Origin: Syntrophales bacterium
Lineage (GTDB): Bacteria; Desulfobacterota; Syntrophia; Syntrophales; JADFWA01
Direction: 5' to 3'
NCBI GenBank assembly: GCA_030655775.1
Contig: JAUSPI010000080.1
Span: 1-45,696, forward strand
DNA: 45,696 nucleotides
Positions 14,156-24,241 of the stretch are shown piece after piece (positions within the stretch are counted from its first letter, which is position 1; the number at the start of each line of letters is the position of its first letter). The translations under genes and the position numbers were made by a program. The notes beneath the pieces are model-generated. The model made no database searches, was not told the DNA's origin, and worked only from the letters and a program-made list of their open reading frames with translations.

Positions 14156-16300
14156 CTATCTGAGATCATCCAAAAACTTACTCGCCTTTCCAAAACTTGT
14201 CACAACCACTTCCTTTTTTGCCCGCGTAGCCGACACATAAAGCAGTGCTCTTTCGCGTATATCTGATTCCCTCTGGACAACAGGATCTGATGTGTCGCTT
14301 CCTGTCCCTTCATAGGGTATTATCCCGTCATTTACACCGGCTATGATAACCCGATCAAATTCAAGCCCCTTGATACGGTGCATTGTTGCCAGACGAAGGC
14401 CTTGAGCTCTTCTGTCTTCGGCCTCGCTTCGTCTGATCAGGTAAGTTTCGATGCCACTTTCTCCGATTGCGCTCTGATATTGCTTCAGAAGATCATTGTT
14501 ACGCGCTACCAGACACACTTCAGCCAAGGAACCTCTCTCAGCTTCAATCTGCTGAAGGCGCCGTATGATAAATTCAACTTCGTCCTTGAATGACTCAAAA
14601 TGCCGGATTTCGGGAAAGATACCTTTCAGCAGCGACTTATACCCTTTATGATCATCCATGCCGCCATCCAGATCATCGAAATTAATACCCTCAATCAACT
14701 TAACAGCCCATTTGCGGGTCTCCTCCGTTGTGCGGTAATTAATCCGTAGCTTTCTGCCTCGACCGCGAATGTTAACGCCGCACCGGCTAAGCACAACTTT
14801 ATGCCGGTAGATACGTTGATGCGCATCACCAACGATAAAGATATCGTTTTTAGCGGTATCAGGGACCATTTGCCTTATCAACTTGAATGCCTGTACTCCC
14901 ATGTCCTGAGCTTCATCGACAATGACAGCCCGATAAGGCAGTATGCTTCCCTTTGTTTCGAGCAAAAGCCTTGCATCCCGCATGGCATCATCTGCCTCTT
15001 TCAGACCATGTTCATTAAGCAATATTCTGTATTCCTCGAACACTGACCATATAGCCTCCCTGATTTTGCGGTTCAGCCGAATCCCACGACCCAGGCGAGA
15101 TGCTTTCATATATTCGGCGATTGACGTTATGCCCTGAGGCTGAATCACCCGTTCCCATTCCTCCCTGTAAAAAGAATCAGGCAGATCGAGATTGGCAGGT
15201 TTCATATTCAAGGCTTTATCCCACAGGGGAGCTGTACGTCGTCCGTAATCGATATCATAGTTATAGCTATTGCGCTTCAGGAAGTCGGATACCCACCTGT
15301 CAAGATTGACAACGTCGATTCGACGCATAGTCTTCTCGCTACATATTTTATTCAGATTGTCCTTTATATCGGCAGCAAGGTTACGGGTGAATGTCGTAAA
15401 CAAAATACGGTCGTTCTCACCAGTGAATATGTTCTGCGCCAGCCACTTGGCACGATGCATAGCAGCCACGGTCTTGCCTGTACCGGCGCCGCCAAGCACC
15501 CGCACGGGACCATTCCACTGACGTTCTACTAATTTCCGCTGGGAGGGATGGAGGAAGACCCGCCATTTTTCGAGAGGGGCATTCAGGATAGCCGCCAGTT
15601 CCAGATCCTCTTCCACCATAAAGAAACGGCGTTTGGAGTCGGGGTTGTCCAGGGCCTTCTCGTAATCGTTTGTATCGACTGTTTTCTCTACTTCCGCCGC
15701 TTCTATTTCTCGGAGGACTTCCTCAAGAGAAAATCCTGACGCAATAAAAAATAATGATTCGTATGCTTCTTCGGGCAGATATTCAGCGATTTTGTCAAGT
15801 TCTTCCTCAGTGTTGAGTCCACGAACGAGAGGAATTAATGTTTCCGGCACACCCAGGCGTATTAAATGCCGATTGTGGATATCAGCGAATAAAGTACCCT
15901 CGGCCGGTTTAAAAGTCTCGCCATGTGATTCCTGTGCAGTCTTTGCATCTTCAACGTCGATTACCTGGAGGCTGCCCGTTTCGGGATGGATCTTGTAAAC
16001 TTTGTTTTCGGCCCATTCGTATGCCTTATCGTGATGATCTACCCAGAGAAGAACATAAACGTTGCCGGTTTTCGGCTTTAGAACAATGCCCCTGTAAGAC
16101 TGATCAATGCGCACAGAGCGCAGGTTCGGATCCTTTGCTTTCTGAATCTTCTCGTAATTTATGCCAGGCAGGGTCGGATCTGACCGGAACTTATTAACAA
16201 AGTCCAAAACCTTTGCCTGCTGCTTTCTGGGTATACCGGAAAAAGCAGTTAGGAAATCTGATGCAACAGCAACTTTAATATTGTTTCTTGGAGTAGTCAT
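14156..16300 (-). CDS. UvrD-family helicase with RelE-like N-terminal domain
   Basis: Residues about 8-105 of this 714-residue protein resemble RelE/ParE-type folds (F-S-G-I-P-R-K-Q-Q-A-K-V-L, L-R-S-V-R-I-D-Q-S-Y-R-G-I-V, Y-V-L-L-W-V-D-H-H-D-K-A-Y-E-W-A). An acidic linker follows, then a superfamily 1 helicase: Walker A G-G-A-G-T-G-K-T at 270-277, D-E-A-Q-D near 460, G-D-A-H-Q-R-I-Y-R, M-H-R-I-K-G-L-E-F and Y-V-S-A-T-R-A-K-K. It is expected to be a 3'-5' DNA motor; whether the RelE-like part cuts RNA or only binds is unknown. A perfect aggaggt site lies 9 bases before the ATG, 17 bases after the YprA stop. Unusual: a toxin-like fold on a repair-type helicase inside a defence operon. Confidence 0.85.
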   Translation of the reverse strand: MTTPRNNIKVAVASDFLTAFSGIPRKQQAKVLDFVNKFRSDPTLPGINYEKIQKAKDPNLRSVRIDQSYRGIVLKPKTGNVYVLLWVDHHDKAYEWAENKVYKIHPETGSLQVIDVEDAKTAQESHGETFKPAEGTLFADIHNRHLIRLGVPETLIPLVRGLNTEEELDKIAEYLPEEAYESLFFIASGFSLEEVLREIEAAEVEKTVDTNDYEKALDNPDSKRRFFMVEEDLELAAILNAPLEKWRVFLHPSQRKLVERQWNGPVRVLGGAGTGKTVAAMHRAKWLAQNIFTGENDRILFTTFTRNLAADIKDNLNKICSEKTMRRIDVVNLDRWVSDFLKRNSYNYDIDYGRRTAPLWDKALNMKPANLDLPDSFYREEWERVIQPQGITSIAEYMKASRLGRGIRLNRKIREAIWSVFEEYRILLNEHGLKEADDAMRDARLLLETKGSILPYRAVIVDEAQDMGVQAFKLIRQMVPDTAKNDIFIVGDAHQRIYRHKVVLSRCGVNIRGRGRKLRINYRTTEETRKWAVKLIEGINFDDLDGGMDDHKGYKSLLKGIFPEIRHFESFKDEVEFIIRRLQQIEAERGSLAEVCLVARNNDLLKQYQSAIGESGIETYLIRRSEAEDRRAQGLRLATMHRIKGLEFDRVIIAGVNDGIIPYEGTGSDTSDPVVQRESDIRERALLYVSATRAKKEVVVTSFGKASKFLDDLR

Positions 16301-16317
16301 CTATCCTGGACCTCCTG

Positions 16318-19300
16318 TCATGCTTTGTTTAAACCGATATATGCCTCAGGATCATCAACGACCGCGGTCAATGAAAAGACCTGCCAGCCGGCTTTCTCAA
16401 ATGCATCTGCATATTCGAGTTCATTTTCCTGAAGAAAGGCAATTTTTTTGTTTTCCCAGGCTAATTCAGCGGTTGCCACAATCTCACCAACGTTATCAAC
16501 CAATTCGTATCCGACTTCCGGTATCGGCCACCCATTCTCAGCTAAAGTATCAAGCAAAGTGTGAAGTTCCTTACCTGTTACGGCACAAATGTCCGCCCAG
16601 GAATCACTTGCGGTCTCTTTGTCCGATACGACGGGCGCTTCTCCGATCTTAATTCCATCGTAAGCGTGACCCTTCAGACCCTCCTGTGTAACAAAGAAGG
16701 CGTATGGAATAAACTGAAACAAATTGTAGAGTCGAAGATAACCATTCCAAACATTCTCAAAATATTTCCGGTCTCTATTTTCGACTTGGTCGTATAAACA
16801 ACACGCTAATTTCATTTCGTTAGCATTACTTTGCCGGACATCTTCCTGGTCGGCTAAAACAAAAAGGCTCAAAGGCGCATCATTGTCCTGCTCCTCAGGC
16901 TCAAAAAGACCATATAGACACGGATCTTCAACATCCTTGAAAAGTTCAAACATTTCTTCGGGCAAGGTCTTCTTGAGCTTTGCCGTCCATTTCTTCAATA
17001 CATCCGGATCGGAAAAGCCTTGAGGGTCAAGGTTTATCAAGCCATGAATAAATGCATATAGCTGCCAGGCCTTTTCATCGGGGTTCGACAGATAACGTAC
17101 CAACCACTCAAAGCTGTCAGTCCTGTGAATATCCCTGAATTTCTCGATCCCAAAGCCTTTCAAGAATTTATCAAAGTTTTTATCGTTTGGTTTTCCTTTA
17201 GGATCTGCGTAGTTTCTGAAATAGTCGGAAAGGGCACGATACCTGTTTTCCACATCCTTCCAAGTCAATGACCACACATTATACCGGTTGCTATGGGAAA
17301 TGGCCATGCGCTGGGCCATATCCTTACCAATGCGGTCCTTGTGAAAAAAGAATCCGTCTGTAAAAACAACTATTGGTTTGACACTCTCCTGCGATCGTGC
17401 CGGATAAAATATAAAATCCGCACGGCTCGCGATGCTGACATTATCTCCATGGCCGAGATTCACCTGCGGCTCAATATACCATGCACGTTCTCCTATTTTG
17501 AGAAAGTATCCCGGTTTACCGTTTACCAGTTCCTTACTCAGAGTCACCGGCAGATCATCCATACGCGTACGACGGAGTGCTTCTATAAAGCGCACCTCAA
17601 GCTCACTATCAAACAGGGCATTTACATGCACGTTTCTGAGAGTTTCTGTTTTGACCAGATTATCCCTATGCTTCAGGATTTCAGACAGTAATTCTATTGC
17701 AGCATCCCGCGAGGTCTCTGCCATGTGATAGCTGCTGCGGTATGCGTAAAGACATCGATAACATCCATCCTTCCCGGGATCCTGATTGCATGTGCAGGTC
17801 CGAAGCGATTCCAGTGCCAGATCGAAAACTTCCAATAAAGGTTGTTCCGATCTCATAAGCTGTTTCAGGTATCCTGTACCACCCGGAATTGTGTCGTACA
17901 GAACCAGATATTTCTTTCTATATGTTGATTCGGGAACGGGTTCCTCATAAACAGTAGTCTGCAGATGATATATGTTGTTGCCGAATTTTTTCTTGAGACC
18001 GAGCTGTAGCGCCGCGACGAAGGAATGCAGTTTACGTTCGGATCCCGCAAAAGTGGTGACGGGCAGCAACATCCGTATTGCTTCAGATGAAAACTCCCTG
18101 TAAAGATACACACAATCGGTCAGGTTTTTATCCGACTCCTGATCACGCGCGGTGCATGTGAACGCATGTCCAATTTTTCCTTTATCATCCTGCACTTTTC
18201 CACATTGCCGGCAAACGACAAACCCCTTTCTGGGAAGTTCCACCCCGGCTATAACCACATTTTCACCGGCCTCGCCTTTCTCCCCAAAGTTGATCTCCCG
18301 AAAAGATGCCTTCGACAGAAACTCGAAACCAAAAGGCAGCTCTTCGCTGTCCACCTTATAGGCATCCGTAATGTGTTGTTCCTCGAAATCGAGCATCATC
18401 TGCTTGTTATAAAAACTTGGTATTCTGTCGTCATTATCATCTTCTATTCGACTTTCCCGATCAGATGTCGTTGCGAATACCTGTCTCATACGAAGCATCC
18501 TGCGCAGTTGTCCTTCGTCTGACCAGAGAGCGCTTCCACAACGGGGACAAACGGGGTTTTCCTCCTCTTTCCCGAGCAATTCCATGTGAGAGCAGTCGTT
18601 GCAAAAACGCCATGTTTGCACCTCCGACAGCTCCATATCTACCTGATCCACCTTAACCTTGCGCCCACCGGCATAAAAGTGGCTGTCCGGGGCCAGCTCA
18701 TCGATCGCGCTTACCGCAGGCCTTTCGTACTCGTAGGTCCAGACATCGTAATTTCTACCGCCTTCCTGTGCCTGCTCCTTTTTCCTATAAATAACTGAGC
18801 GCAGCATTACACCTGCCTCCGGAAACGCGTAATTTGGAATGAGTCCTTCGTCGGTGAAAAAATTCAATGTGTCACGGCTATTAATCCCGGAAACAAGAGA
18901 CTGAAGGGCGCCTTTTTCACGCCTCAGATCACCAAGATCCTCTTCATATTTGCGATCCCTGGCAGGGTCTTTTTCTTTTTTACGTATCTTGCTGTTCAGG
19001 GTACGGATCTTCTTGCGCAGGGATTCACGTTCAGAATGAAGGGTGTAAAGACCTGTCATGATCTTGTATCGCAGGCTGTCCTCCCATGCGCTATCCCCTT
19101 CAACAAAAACCTTTAAGTGCTCAACAGACTCACCGGTTAGCGTTTCTGAAAATATCTCTACAAAACTATCAAACAAATTGGTCTGACTGTTTTCAATAAA
19201 GCGGAGAAAGTTGTGGGGGAATCTCCGATAATCAACAGGCTGCAGCTTGCTTAAAACCTGCCCAATCTTGGCGGGTAAGGCAGCTTCGGTAATGCCTGAT

Positions 19301-22300
19301 TCCACCCAGCGGTCAAAACAAAACGCGGTTAATTGTCTCTCCAGAACGGCCGACGCGTTCAAAAATACATCCGGCGTATCGATACGACCGGCAATCATTT
19401 CTTCGGGTTCCGCAAAAAAGTACAGGTCGTGCGGTCTTGCGTTAGCCACTGTAACATTCAGAGCATTTCCGTCACGGCGGCCCGCGCGGCCGATACGCTG
19501 CAGATAATTGGCCTGTGCCGGCGGAACTGAACAGAGTATAAGCGACGAGAGATCACCGATATCAATCCCAAGTTCAAGGGTAGGCGTACAGGAAAGAAGA
19601 TTTGGATTACAGGGATTCCGGTTTTCTCCGTCACCGGATTTGAATCGTGTTTCCAGATCCTCCCTGTCTTCACGTGTTAGCAAACCCGTGTGTTCTCTTG
19701 CGAATACTCGTTCTACGTCACCTGTTGCGTATAGCTTTCCATAATAATCGGCACGCGCCTCCTGCTCCTCATAAATGCCGCTACAGTGAAAACGCAGACA
19801 GGGTGCGCCGTCCCATGAATCCCGTTCAGAAACAGATACTGAAACGTTGTGGCTGCAACGGCGACATTGAAACTGAATCACCTGATCACTGACCCTCAAG
19901 GCCTCAGGTTTTATCCCCCACACCCGATCATTCCTGACCTGTCTTTCTTCAAACAGCTCTTTATCCACCAATGTCTTTAGAACAAGTTCATATAACCTGT
20001 CAGTAACGGCGCTGATCAGAGGATTGATCTGAGTAAAACACTTATCTGCCCAGGATTGATACCATGTCTTTCGGTTTGCTGATCTGCTTAATAGCTGATC
20101 AAAACGTGTATCGCTCTTTGTTGTCAGAAACACCGGCGCCCGAGTGCTGGGACCAAAATTCGGCATCCATTTGATGTGTCGTTGGGTGATTCTGTAAGTA
20201 TTCCCCCAGCTCTCAATATAGCCCTTTAGTACCGGATGCAGAATAGCCCCATGGTTTTTAAGATGAACACAGAAGCCCGCGAGAAAGCGCCGGAGGGTCA
20301 TTTCATCGAGACCACGCATCTCTCCTATCTCGTTTCGCAACATCTCAAGAAGCAGGTCTGTTATTTCATCAAGAAGCTTCGTGTCGACATGCGCCACGGA
20401 AGAACCCGTTTTTTCCAGCGTACGGCCGATGCGCGCGCTGAAACCATACTCGCTGTATATTTCCCACTCTATACGTTTATCCACATAAGTGCGTAAAGTG
20501 GAACCTTCCGGCAAGCGACCATTTTTTTCCAGATAGCTATAGTCCCGGAACCATGCCATGTTGGGTGCTAAAAAGGTGGCGACGTAGGTATTTTTATCCA
20601 TACGGTCGGACCAGTAACAAATAAATGCGCCAGGTAATTCAGCCAGTGTTTGACCCTTACCCTCATCAAACACAAACTTCTGAAGAGCGCTTCGAAAATT
20701 AAATCGATAGGTTCGCCCGGCAAAAAATCCGGCCCTGTGAGCGGCATCCTGGACAGAATCTGAAAAGGTAAGCAGCTTTTTGTCGTCGTTGAAGCTTGAT
20801 GAAAAAAGCTGTGAGATCGCTACGCTGGTCAGGCTCGCCGCCCTGGAACCTATAAGAGTAAGACTGTTGACCCCTCCGCAAAACGGACAATTATGCAAAG
20901 CGATCATTCTGTTTTTGCGACGTACCCGTGTATTTGGGGCAAAAACACGGATAATATCTTTGTGGTTACAATCAGGGCAATTTTCAGGTTTCGCCTGTGA
21001 GGTAAGGTGCAGGCAGGAAGTACAAAAATAGTATGAATCGCCGTCTAATCCAAGCTTATGGATATCCCCTTCCTCCGGAAAGAGAAAGAGCACTTTGGGA
21101 TCATCGCTGAAAAACCCGATGTAAAAGGACTGAAGATCCGTCAACACCGCGGAATCATGCTGCCGCTTCAACCCGGTCCACCCAACGCTTCCGCACTCGC
21201 GACAATGCACAACAGGCAAATGGACCTGCAATTGTTCTTCGTTAAGGTCATCCGCAAATCGCAGGCGGGGGTTTTGGGATACCTCTCCCACCATCCGGCG
21301 CAGTTCCCTCAGCCAGTATTGCAAGCGGACATGCAAGAAAGGTTCTGTAGAATTTTCGTTTTCGTCTTTCCATAAGCGTGCCTCTGATATGAGCGCAAGC
21401 ATGCTGTTTAGAAGATTTGTTTTATAGCTGGACTCAGCATTCTGAAATTCGGGTGTTACCTTTTCCAGTTCACCAAGAATATCATCATAACCACGAGTAC
21501 CCCCACCAAGCACCTTGAGGAGGTTCTGAAAGAAAAGGTGACTTCGAAGCTTTTCACATAGATCAACACGCCATTCATCCTTTTCAAAATCTTCTTCAGG
21601 GATCTCTGCGCCAAGCCACAGTTTGTGCTGTGCCCGAACATATTCTCTGTACCCATCGTATGACTCAGGATCGAGCTTGCCCTTTTCGTCCTCAGGAACA
21701 ATATCGATTCGCGAAATGAGACTTCGCTCCAAAAATTCCCCGGCGCTGAGTCGCAGTTCATTGATTATTGCACTCTCTTCAAAGGACTCACCGAATATCT
21801 TTCCGGCATAATCCAGAAGGCTATCCTGTTCAGCTTCGCCACCCAGGGTTGCCGAGGTTCCGACACAGCAAATAAAACCTTGCGGTGTATTCAGTCTTGC
21901 CTTGAGGCGGCGCAAGAGACAGGCCAGATCAGTCCCCTGTGCGCCGTCGAAGGTATGCAATTCATCCACGACCAGGAAGCGCAGAGTCTCCCCGTTTTGT
22001 TTCCAAAGCGGGAAATCCTTCGCCCTCACAAGGAGATAGTCCAGCATCTTGTAGTTTGTGAGCAGGATATCCGGCGGTTTTAGGCGCATCGTGTCCTTGT
22101 TTGTAATGATGCTGTCCGGACTCATCACCCTGCGCGTGCTCGGTTCACGTTCGCTCTGGCCGACATAAAGACCCGCAGTAACATGTCCCCTGAGGTTTTC
22201 ATTATTCCAGATGATCTTTGCGATTCGCCCCGCCTGATCAGTGGCCAGGGCATTCATGGGATATATAATGACCGCCTTGATTCCTTCTTCTCCCCGGTGC

Positions 22301-22650
22301 CTGTAGCAATGCTCCAGTATGGGGTAAAGGAAACACTCCGTTTTCCCGGATCCGGTGCCCGTTGCCACGATAGTCGAGCGCGGCTTCATGCCTGAGAGGC
22401 GTTCAAATGCCTTTTCCTGATGAAGAAATGGAGTAAAATTAAGGGGAATTTTCGGAAAAAAGTCAGACCCTTCTTTGCCCTGACGGAAGGGCAACTGGAT
22501 AGACAAATAGGGGCCTTTAAAAATCCCCCCATCTTCCGTAAACAGGTTTTCTATAAGACCGTTGAAAAAAGGCGTGGATACAGGGAAGGTGGTGCGCAGA
22601 AAATCTTCAACACCTTGCCTGACATGTTGAGCTAATACTGATGGAATCAT
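16318..22650 (-). CDS. Giant YprA/DruE-type DEAD helicase with MZB (DUF1998) and Vsr-like domains
   Basis: This 2110-residue protein has an N-terminal superfamily 2 core: A-T-G-T-G-S-G-K-T at 96-104, Y-P-M-N-A-L near 130, V-V-D-E-L-H near 227-232 and G-T-S-A-T-L-G. Cysteine pairs around 480-600 look like zinc knuckles. Motifs T-L-E-L-G-I-D-I-G near 1020 and Q-R-I-G-R-A-G-R-R near 1050 complete the helicase. A C-N-D-C...C-P-R-C ribbon lies near 1350-1370, and the four-cysteine MZB/DUF1998 signature (C-T-C...C-Y-R-C) near 1620-1640. Residues about 1690-1800 resemble a Vsr/PD-(D/E)XK nuclease: A-D-F-I-F-Y-P, then V-V-F-T-D-G-F-F-F-H. In DISARM these functions are split between DrmA and DrmB; one long chain is the Druantia DruE layout. 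Its start overlaps the stop of a 44-codon ORF (ATGA). Confidence 0.88.
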   Translation of the reverse strand: MIPSVLAQHVRQGVEDFLRTTFPVSTPFFNGLIENLFTEDGGIFKGPYLSIQLPFRQGKEGSDFFPKIPLNFTPFLHQEKAFERLSGMKPRSTIVATGTGSGKTECFLYPILEHCYRHRGEEGIKAVIIYPMNALATDQAGRIAKIIWNNENLRGHVTAGLYVGQSEREPSTRRVMSPDSIITNKDTMRLKPPDILLTNYKMLDYLLVRAKDFPLWKQNGETLRFLVVDELHTFDGAQGTDLACLLRRLKARLNTPQGFICCVGTSATLGGEAEQDSLLDYAGKIFGESFEESAIINELRLSAGEFLERSLISRIDIVPEDEKGKLDPESYDGYREYVRAQHKLWLGAEIPEEDFEKDEWRVDLCEKLRSHLFFQNLLKVLGGGTRGYDDILGELEKVTPEFQNAESSYKTNLLNSMLALISEARLWKDENENSTEPFLHVRLQYWLRELRRMVGEVSQNPRLRFADDLNEEQLQVHLPVVHCRECGSVGWTGLKRQHDSAVLTDLQSFYIGFFSDDPKVLFLFPEEGDIHKLGLDGDSYYFCTSCLHLTSQAKPENCPDCNHKDIIRVFAPNTRVRRKNRMIALHNCPFCGGVNSLTLIGSRAASLTSVAISQLFSSSFNDDKKLLTFSDSVQDAAHRAGFFAGRTYRFNFRSALQKFVFDEGKGQTLAELPGAFICYWSDRMDKNTYVATFLAPNMAWFRDYSYLEKNGRLPEGSTLRTYVDKRIEWEIYSEYGFSARIGRTLEKTGSSVAHVDTKLLDEITDLLLEMLRNEIGEMRGLDEMTLRRFLAGFCVHLKNHGAILHPVLKGYIESWGNTYRITQRHIKWMPNFGPSTRAPVFLTTKSDTRFDQLLSRSANRKTWYQSWADKCFTQINPLISAVTDRLYELVLKTLVDKELFEERQVRNDRVWGIKPEALRVSDQVIQFQCRRCSHNVSVSVSERDSWDGAPCLRFHCSGIYEEQEARADYYGKLYATGDVERVFAREHTGLLTREDREDLETRFKSGDGENRNPCNPNLLSCTPTLELGIDIGDLSSLILCSVPPAQANYLQRIGRAGRRDGNALNVTVANARPHDLYFFAEPEEMIAGRIDTPDVFLNASAVLERQLTAFCFDRWVESGITEAALPAKIGQVLSKLQPVDYRRFPHNFLRFIENSQTNLFDSFVEIFSETLTGESVEHLKVFVEGDSAWEDSLRYKIMTGLYTLHSERESLRKKIRTLNSKIRKKEKDPARDRKYEEDLGDLRREKGALQSLVSGINSRDTLNFFTDEGLIPNYAFPEAGVMLRSVIYRKKEQAQEGGRNYDVWTYEYERPAVSAIDELAPDSHFYAGGRKVKVDQVDMELSEVQTWRFCNDCSHMELLGKEEENPVCPRCGSALWSDEGQLRRMLRMRQVFATTSDRESRIEDDNDDRIPSFYNKQMMLDFEEQHITDAYKVDSEELPFGFEFLSKASFREINFGEKGEAGENVVIAGVELPRKGFVVCRQCGKVQDDKGKIGHAFTCTARDQESDKNLTDCVYLYREFSSEAIRMLLPVTTFAGSERKLHSFVAALQLGLKKKFGNNIYHLQTTVYEEPVPESTYRKKYLVLYDTIPGGTGYLKQLMRSEQPLLEVFDLALESLRTCTCNQDPGKDGCYRCLYAYRSSYHMAETSRDAAIELLSEILKHRDNLVKTETLRNVHVNALFDSELEVRFIEALRRTRMDDLPVTLSKELVNGKPGYFLKIGERAWYIEPQVNLGHGDNVSIASRADFIFYPARSQESVKPIVVFTDGFFFHKDRIGKDMAQRMAISHSNRYNVWSLTWKDVENRYRALSDYFRNYADPKGKPNDKNFDKFLKGFGIEKFRDIHRTDSFEWLVRYLSNPDEKAWQLYAFIHGLINLDPQGFSDPDVLKKWTAKLKKTLPEEMFELFKDVEDPCLYGLFEPEEQDNDAPLSLFVLADQEDVRQSNANEMKLACCLYDQVENRDRKYFENVWNGYLRLYNLFQFIPYAFFVTQEGLKGHAYDGIKIGEAPVVSDKETASDSWADICAVTGKELHTLLDTLAENGWPIPEVGYELVDNVGEIVATAELAWENKKIAFLQENELEYADAFEKAGWQVFSLTAVVDDPEAYIGLNKA

Positions 22651-22781
22651 TTCAATTCTCTGGTTTTTCTGTAGTAGGGGGGGTTGTGGGGATGCCGCAT
22701 CTCCCCCTTAAAGAAATCAATTGGGGTGCACCACGAATGCGCCTTTCTTAAATTCATTACATCCCCTGTATTTGCTAACAT
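22647..22781 (-). CDS. 44-codon ORF coupled to the YprA-type helicase
   Basis: Its TGA overlaps the helicase ATG (atga), so translation should be coupled. Sequence includes M-N-L-R-K-A-H-S-W-C-T-P-I-D-F-F-K-G and P-H-N-P-P-Y-Y-R-K-T-R-E-L. The frame stays open upstream of the chosen ATG back to about 22825 (C-W-E-V-L-E-M-L-A-N-T-G-D-V), so this could be a small protein or the C-terminal remnant of a larger gene. gggaag precedes the ATG. No family recognised. It fills most of an otherwise unexplained 204-base gap in a compact operon. Confidence 0.5.
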   Translation of the reverse strand: MLANTGDVMNLRKAHSWCTPIDFFKGEMRHPHNPPYYRKTRELK

Positions 22782-22854
22782 TTCAAGCACTTCCCAGCAA
22801 CCATTCCCGCCTTCGTCCGTTTTTTATGCCTGTTTATGCGCGTTTAGTGCGTGT

Positions 22855-24225
22855 TTATTGCGGCTCGTGCTTTTTGCGTAGGACATAGTACGTGCCTCTG
22901 CCCGTTGTTCCTAATCTTTCCAGAACTTTCTTCTCAACCATGCCTTTAAGTTCATTAGAGGCAAGTCTCTGCTTTATTCCGTTAATCTCCCTGTATTCCC
23001 TGTTTGTTATCCTTCCCTTCTCAGTGATATAAAGGCATGCTTTTAATTGCCGATCATTCAGTCCAAATTTGTCAAAATATCCTTCCTCAAAAGTATCCTT
23101 CCTCAGTGTAACCATGAACCCCCCGCTAACTTCCTGAAATTCAGGTTTTGGGAGTCCTGCTTTTTCACAGGCGATTATCATTCTTTGAATACCGCTGCCA
23201 TACCGTTCTATTATGCTAAGATCATAAAATACCTGAGCAATCAGCTTATTTCTGGGTCTGGATGAATGTTCCGGTCGATAAAGATCTTCCAGCGTAATAC
23301 CAAAAGGCAGCGGACCGGGGTTCCATATCTGAATAGAATCATCAAAGATTTTTATCTGAATATCAGGGGTGTCGTTGTAATCTCGGTGGCATATGGAATT
23401 GACTACCGCCTCGCGCAATGCCTCCAGTGGATAGTCCCATATTTCCTCTCTACGTGATTTTCCGGTAATAATAAATCGAACATTTATATGCTTTCGAAGA
23501 AACTCCAATGTTTCATCTATCTGTCCAATGATGGTTCCTCCAAACAGCCTGTCATCAATTATTTCTATATTTGTCCTAAATCGGCCACAATGTACTTGTG
23601 CCTGAATCAATAGGGATTGAGGACGTTTGCCAAAAAGGAGAATGGAAGCCCATGTGGGAACACCCTCTTTGACGAGGTCCAATTTTTCAAGGATTTCAGC
23701 AGGGTTTACACCTTTTTTAAAATTTCTCCTCCCCGTGGCTGAGGACAACTTGATAAACTCATCAACCTTTTCAAGATCAATATCGTTCAGGCTGGTATTC
23801 CTGGCCGGTAATGTATCCCAGCTACTACCGGCAGTTAACAGATGCATTTGAGCAATCTCCTGTGGTGACATTTGTCGGTTACTGCTTTGCATCCTCCTAA
23901 AGCAACGTCCTTTTGTGGCCACCGGTTTTAACGGAAATTCCTGCACCTCAATAATGGCAATCCTTCTGCCCTTAATTTTATCCGATTTGATATCAGGGAT
24001 AACAGTAGGCTCTGTGTTTTGAGAGATTCGATTTGCCCAATCTTTTAACGTTTCGTTACCTATGTCCACGCCTTTGATATTGCCCTGATTGTCCACGCCG
24101 ATGATAATTACACCACCACGGGTATTTGAAAATGCAACAGCCGTTTCAATGGTTTCCTTGTTGAACCCGGCTTTAAATTCAACGGTTTCAGATTCGCCAG
24201 CCTTCAGCAATTTTGTGATATCCAT
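22855..24225 (-). CDS. AlbA_2 (Schlafen-like) DNA-binding, RecG-like ATP-binding protein
   Basis: Residues 1-120 of this 456-residue protein form an AlbA_2 domain (E-S-E-T-V-E-F-K-A-G-F, then N-T-R-G-G-V-I-I-I-G-V-D-N-Q-G and G-R-C-F-R-R-M-Q-S-S-N). Residues about 270-400 form an HATPase_c_4 module (A-L-R-E-A-V-V-N-S-I-C-H-R-D-Y, N-P-G-P-L-P-F-G-I-T, E-R-Y-G-S-G-I-Q-R-M). A C-terminal winged helix (K-G-R-I-T-N-R-E-Y-R-E-I-N-G-I) closes the chain. Such proteins are usually called transcriptional regulators or putative ATP-dependent DNA helicases; in Schlafen-related proteins the AlbA_2 fold can bind or cut nucleic acid. gaggtg gives a good ribosome site. Directly before it lies a short copy of the methyltransferase gene tail. 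Confidence 0.85.
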   Translation of the reverse strand: MDITKLLKAGESETVEFKAGFNKETIETAVAFSNTRGGVIIIGVDNQGNIKGVDIGNETLKDWANRISQNTEPTVIPDIKSDKIKGRRIAIIEVQEFPLKPVATKGRCFRRMQSSNRQMSPQEIAQMHLLTAGSSWDTLPARNTSLNDIDLEKVDEFIKLSSATGRRNFKKGVNPAEILEKLDLVKEGVPTWASILLFGKRPQSLLIQAQVHCGRFRTNIEIIDDRLFGGTIIGQIDETLEFLRKHINVRFIITGKSRREEIWDYPLEALREAVVNSICHRDYNDTPDIQIKIFDDSIQIWNPGPLPFGITLEDLYRPEHSSRPRNKLIAQVFYDLSIIERYGSGIQRMIIACEKAGLPKPEFQEVSGGFMVTLRKDTFEEGYFDKFGLNDRQLKACLYITEKGRITNREYREINGIKQRLASNELKGMVEKKVLERLGTTGRGTYYVLRKKHEPQ

Positions 24226-24241
24226 ATTTCACCTCGCAGAG

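Noticed and set aside
22830-22862. Three 11-base near-repeats (tgtttattgcg type) at the AlbA_2 stop codon
   Set aside because: Too short and imperfect to support as a functional repeat.
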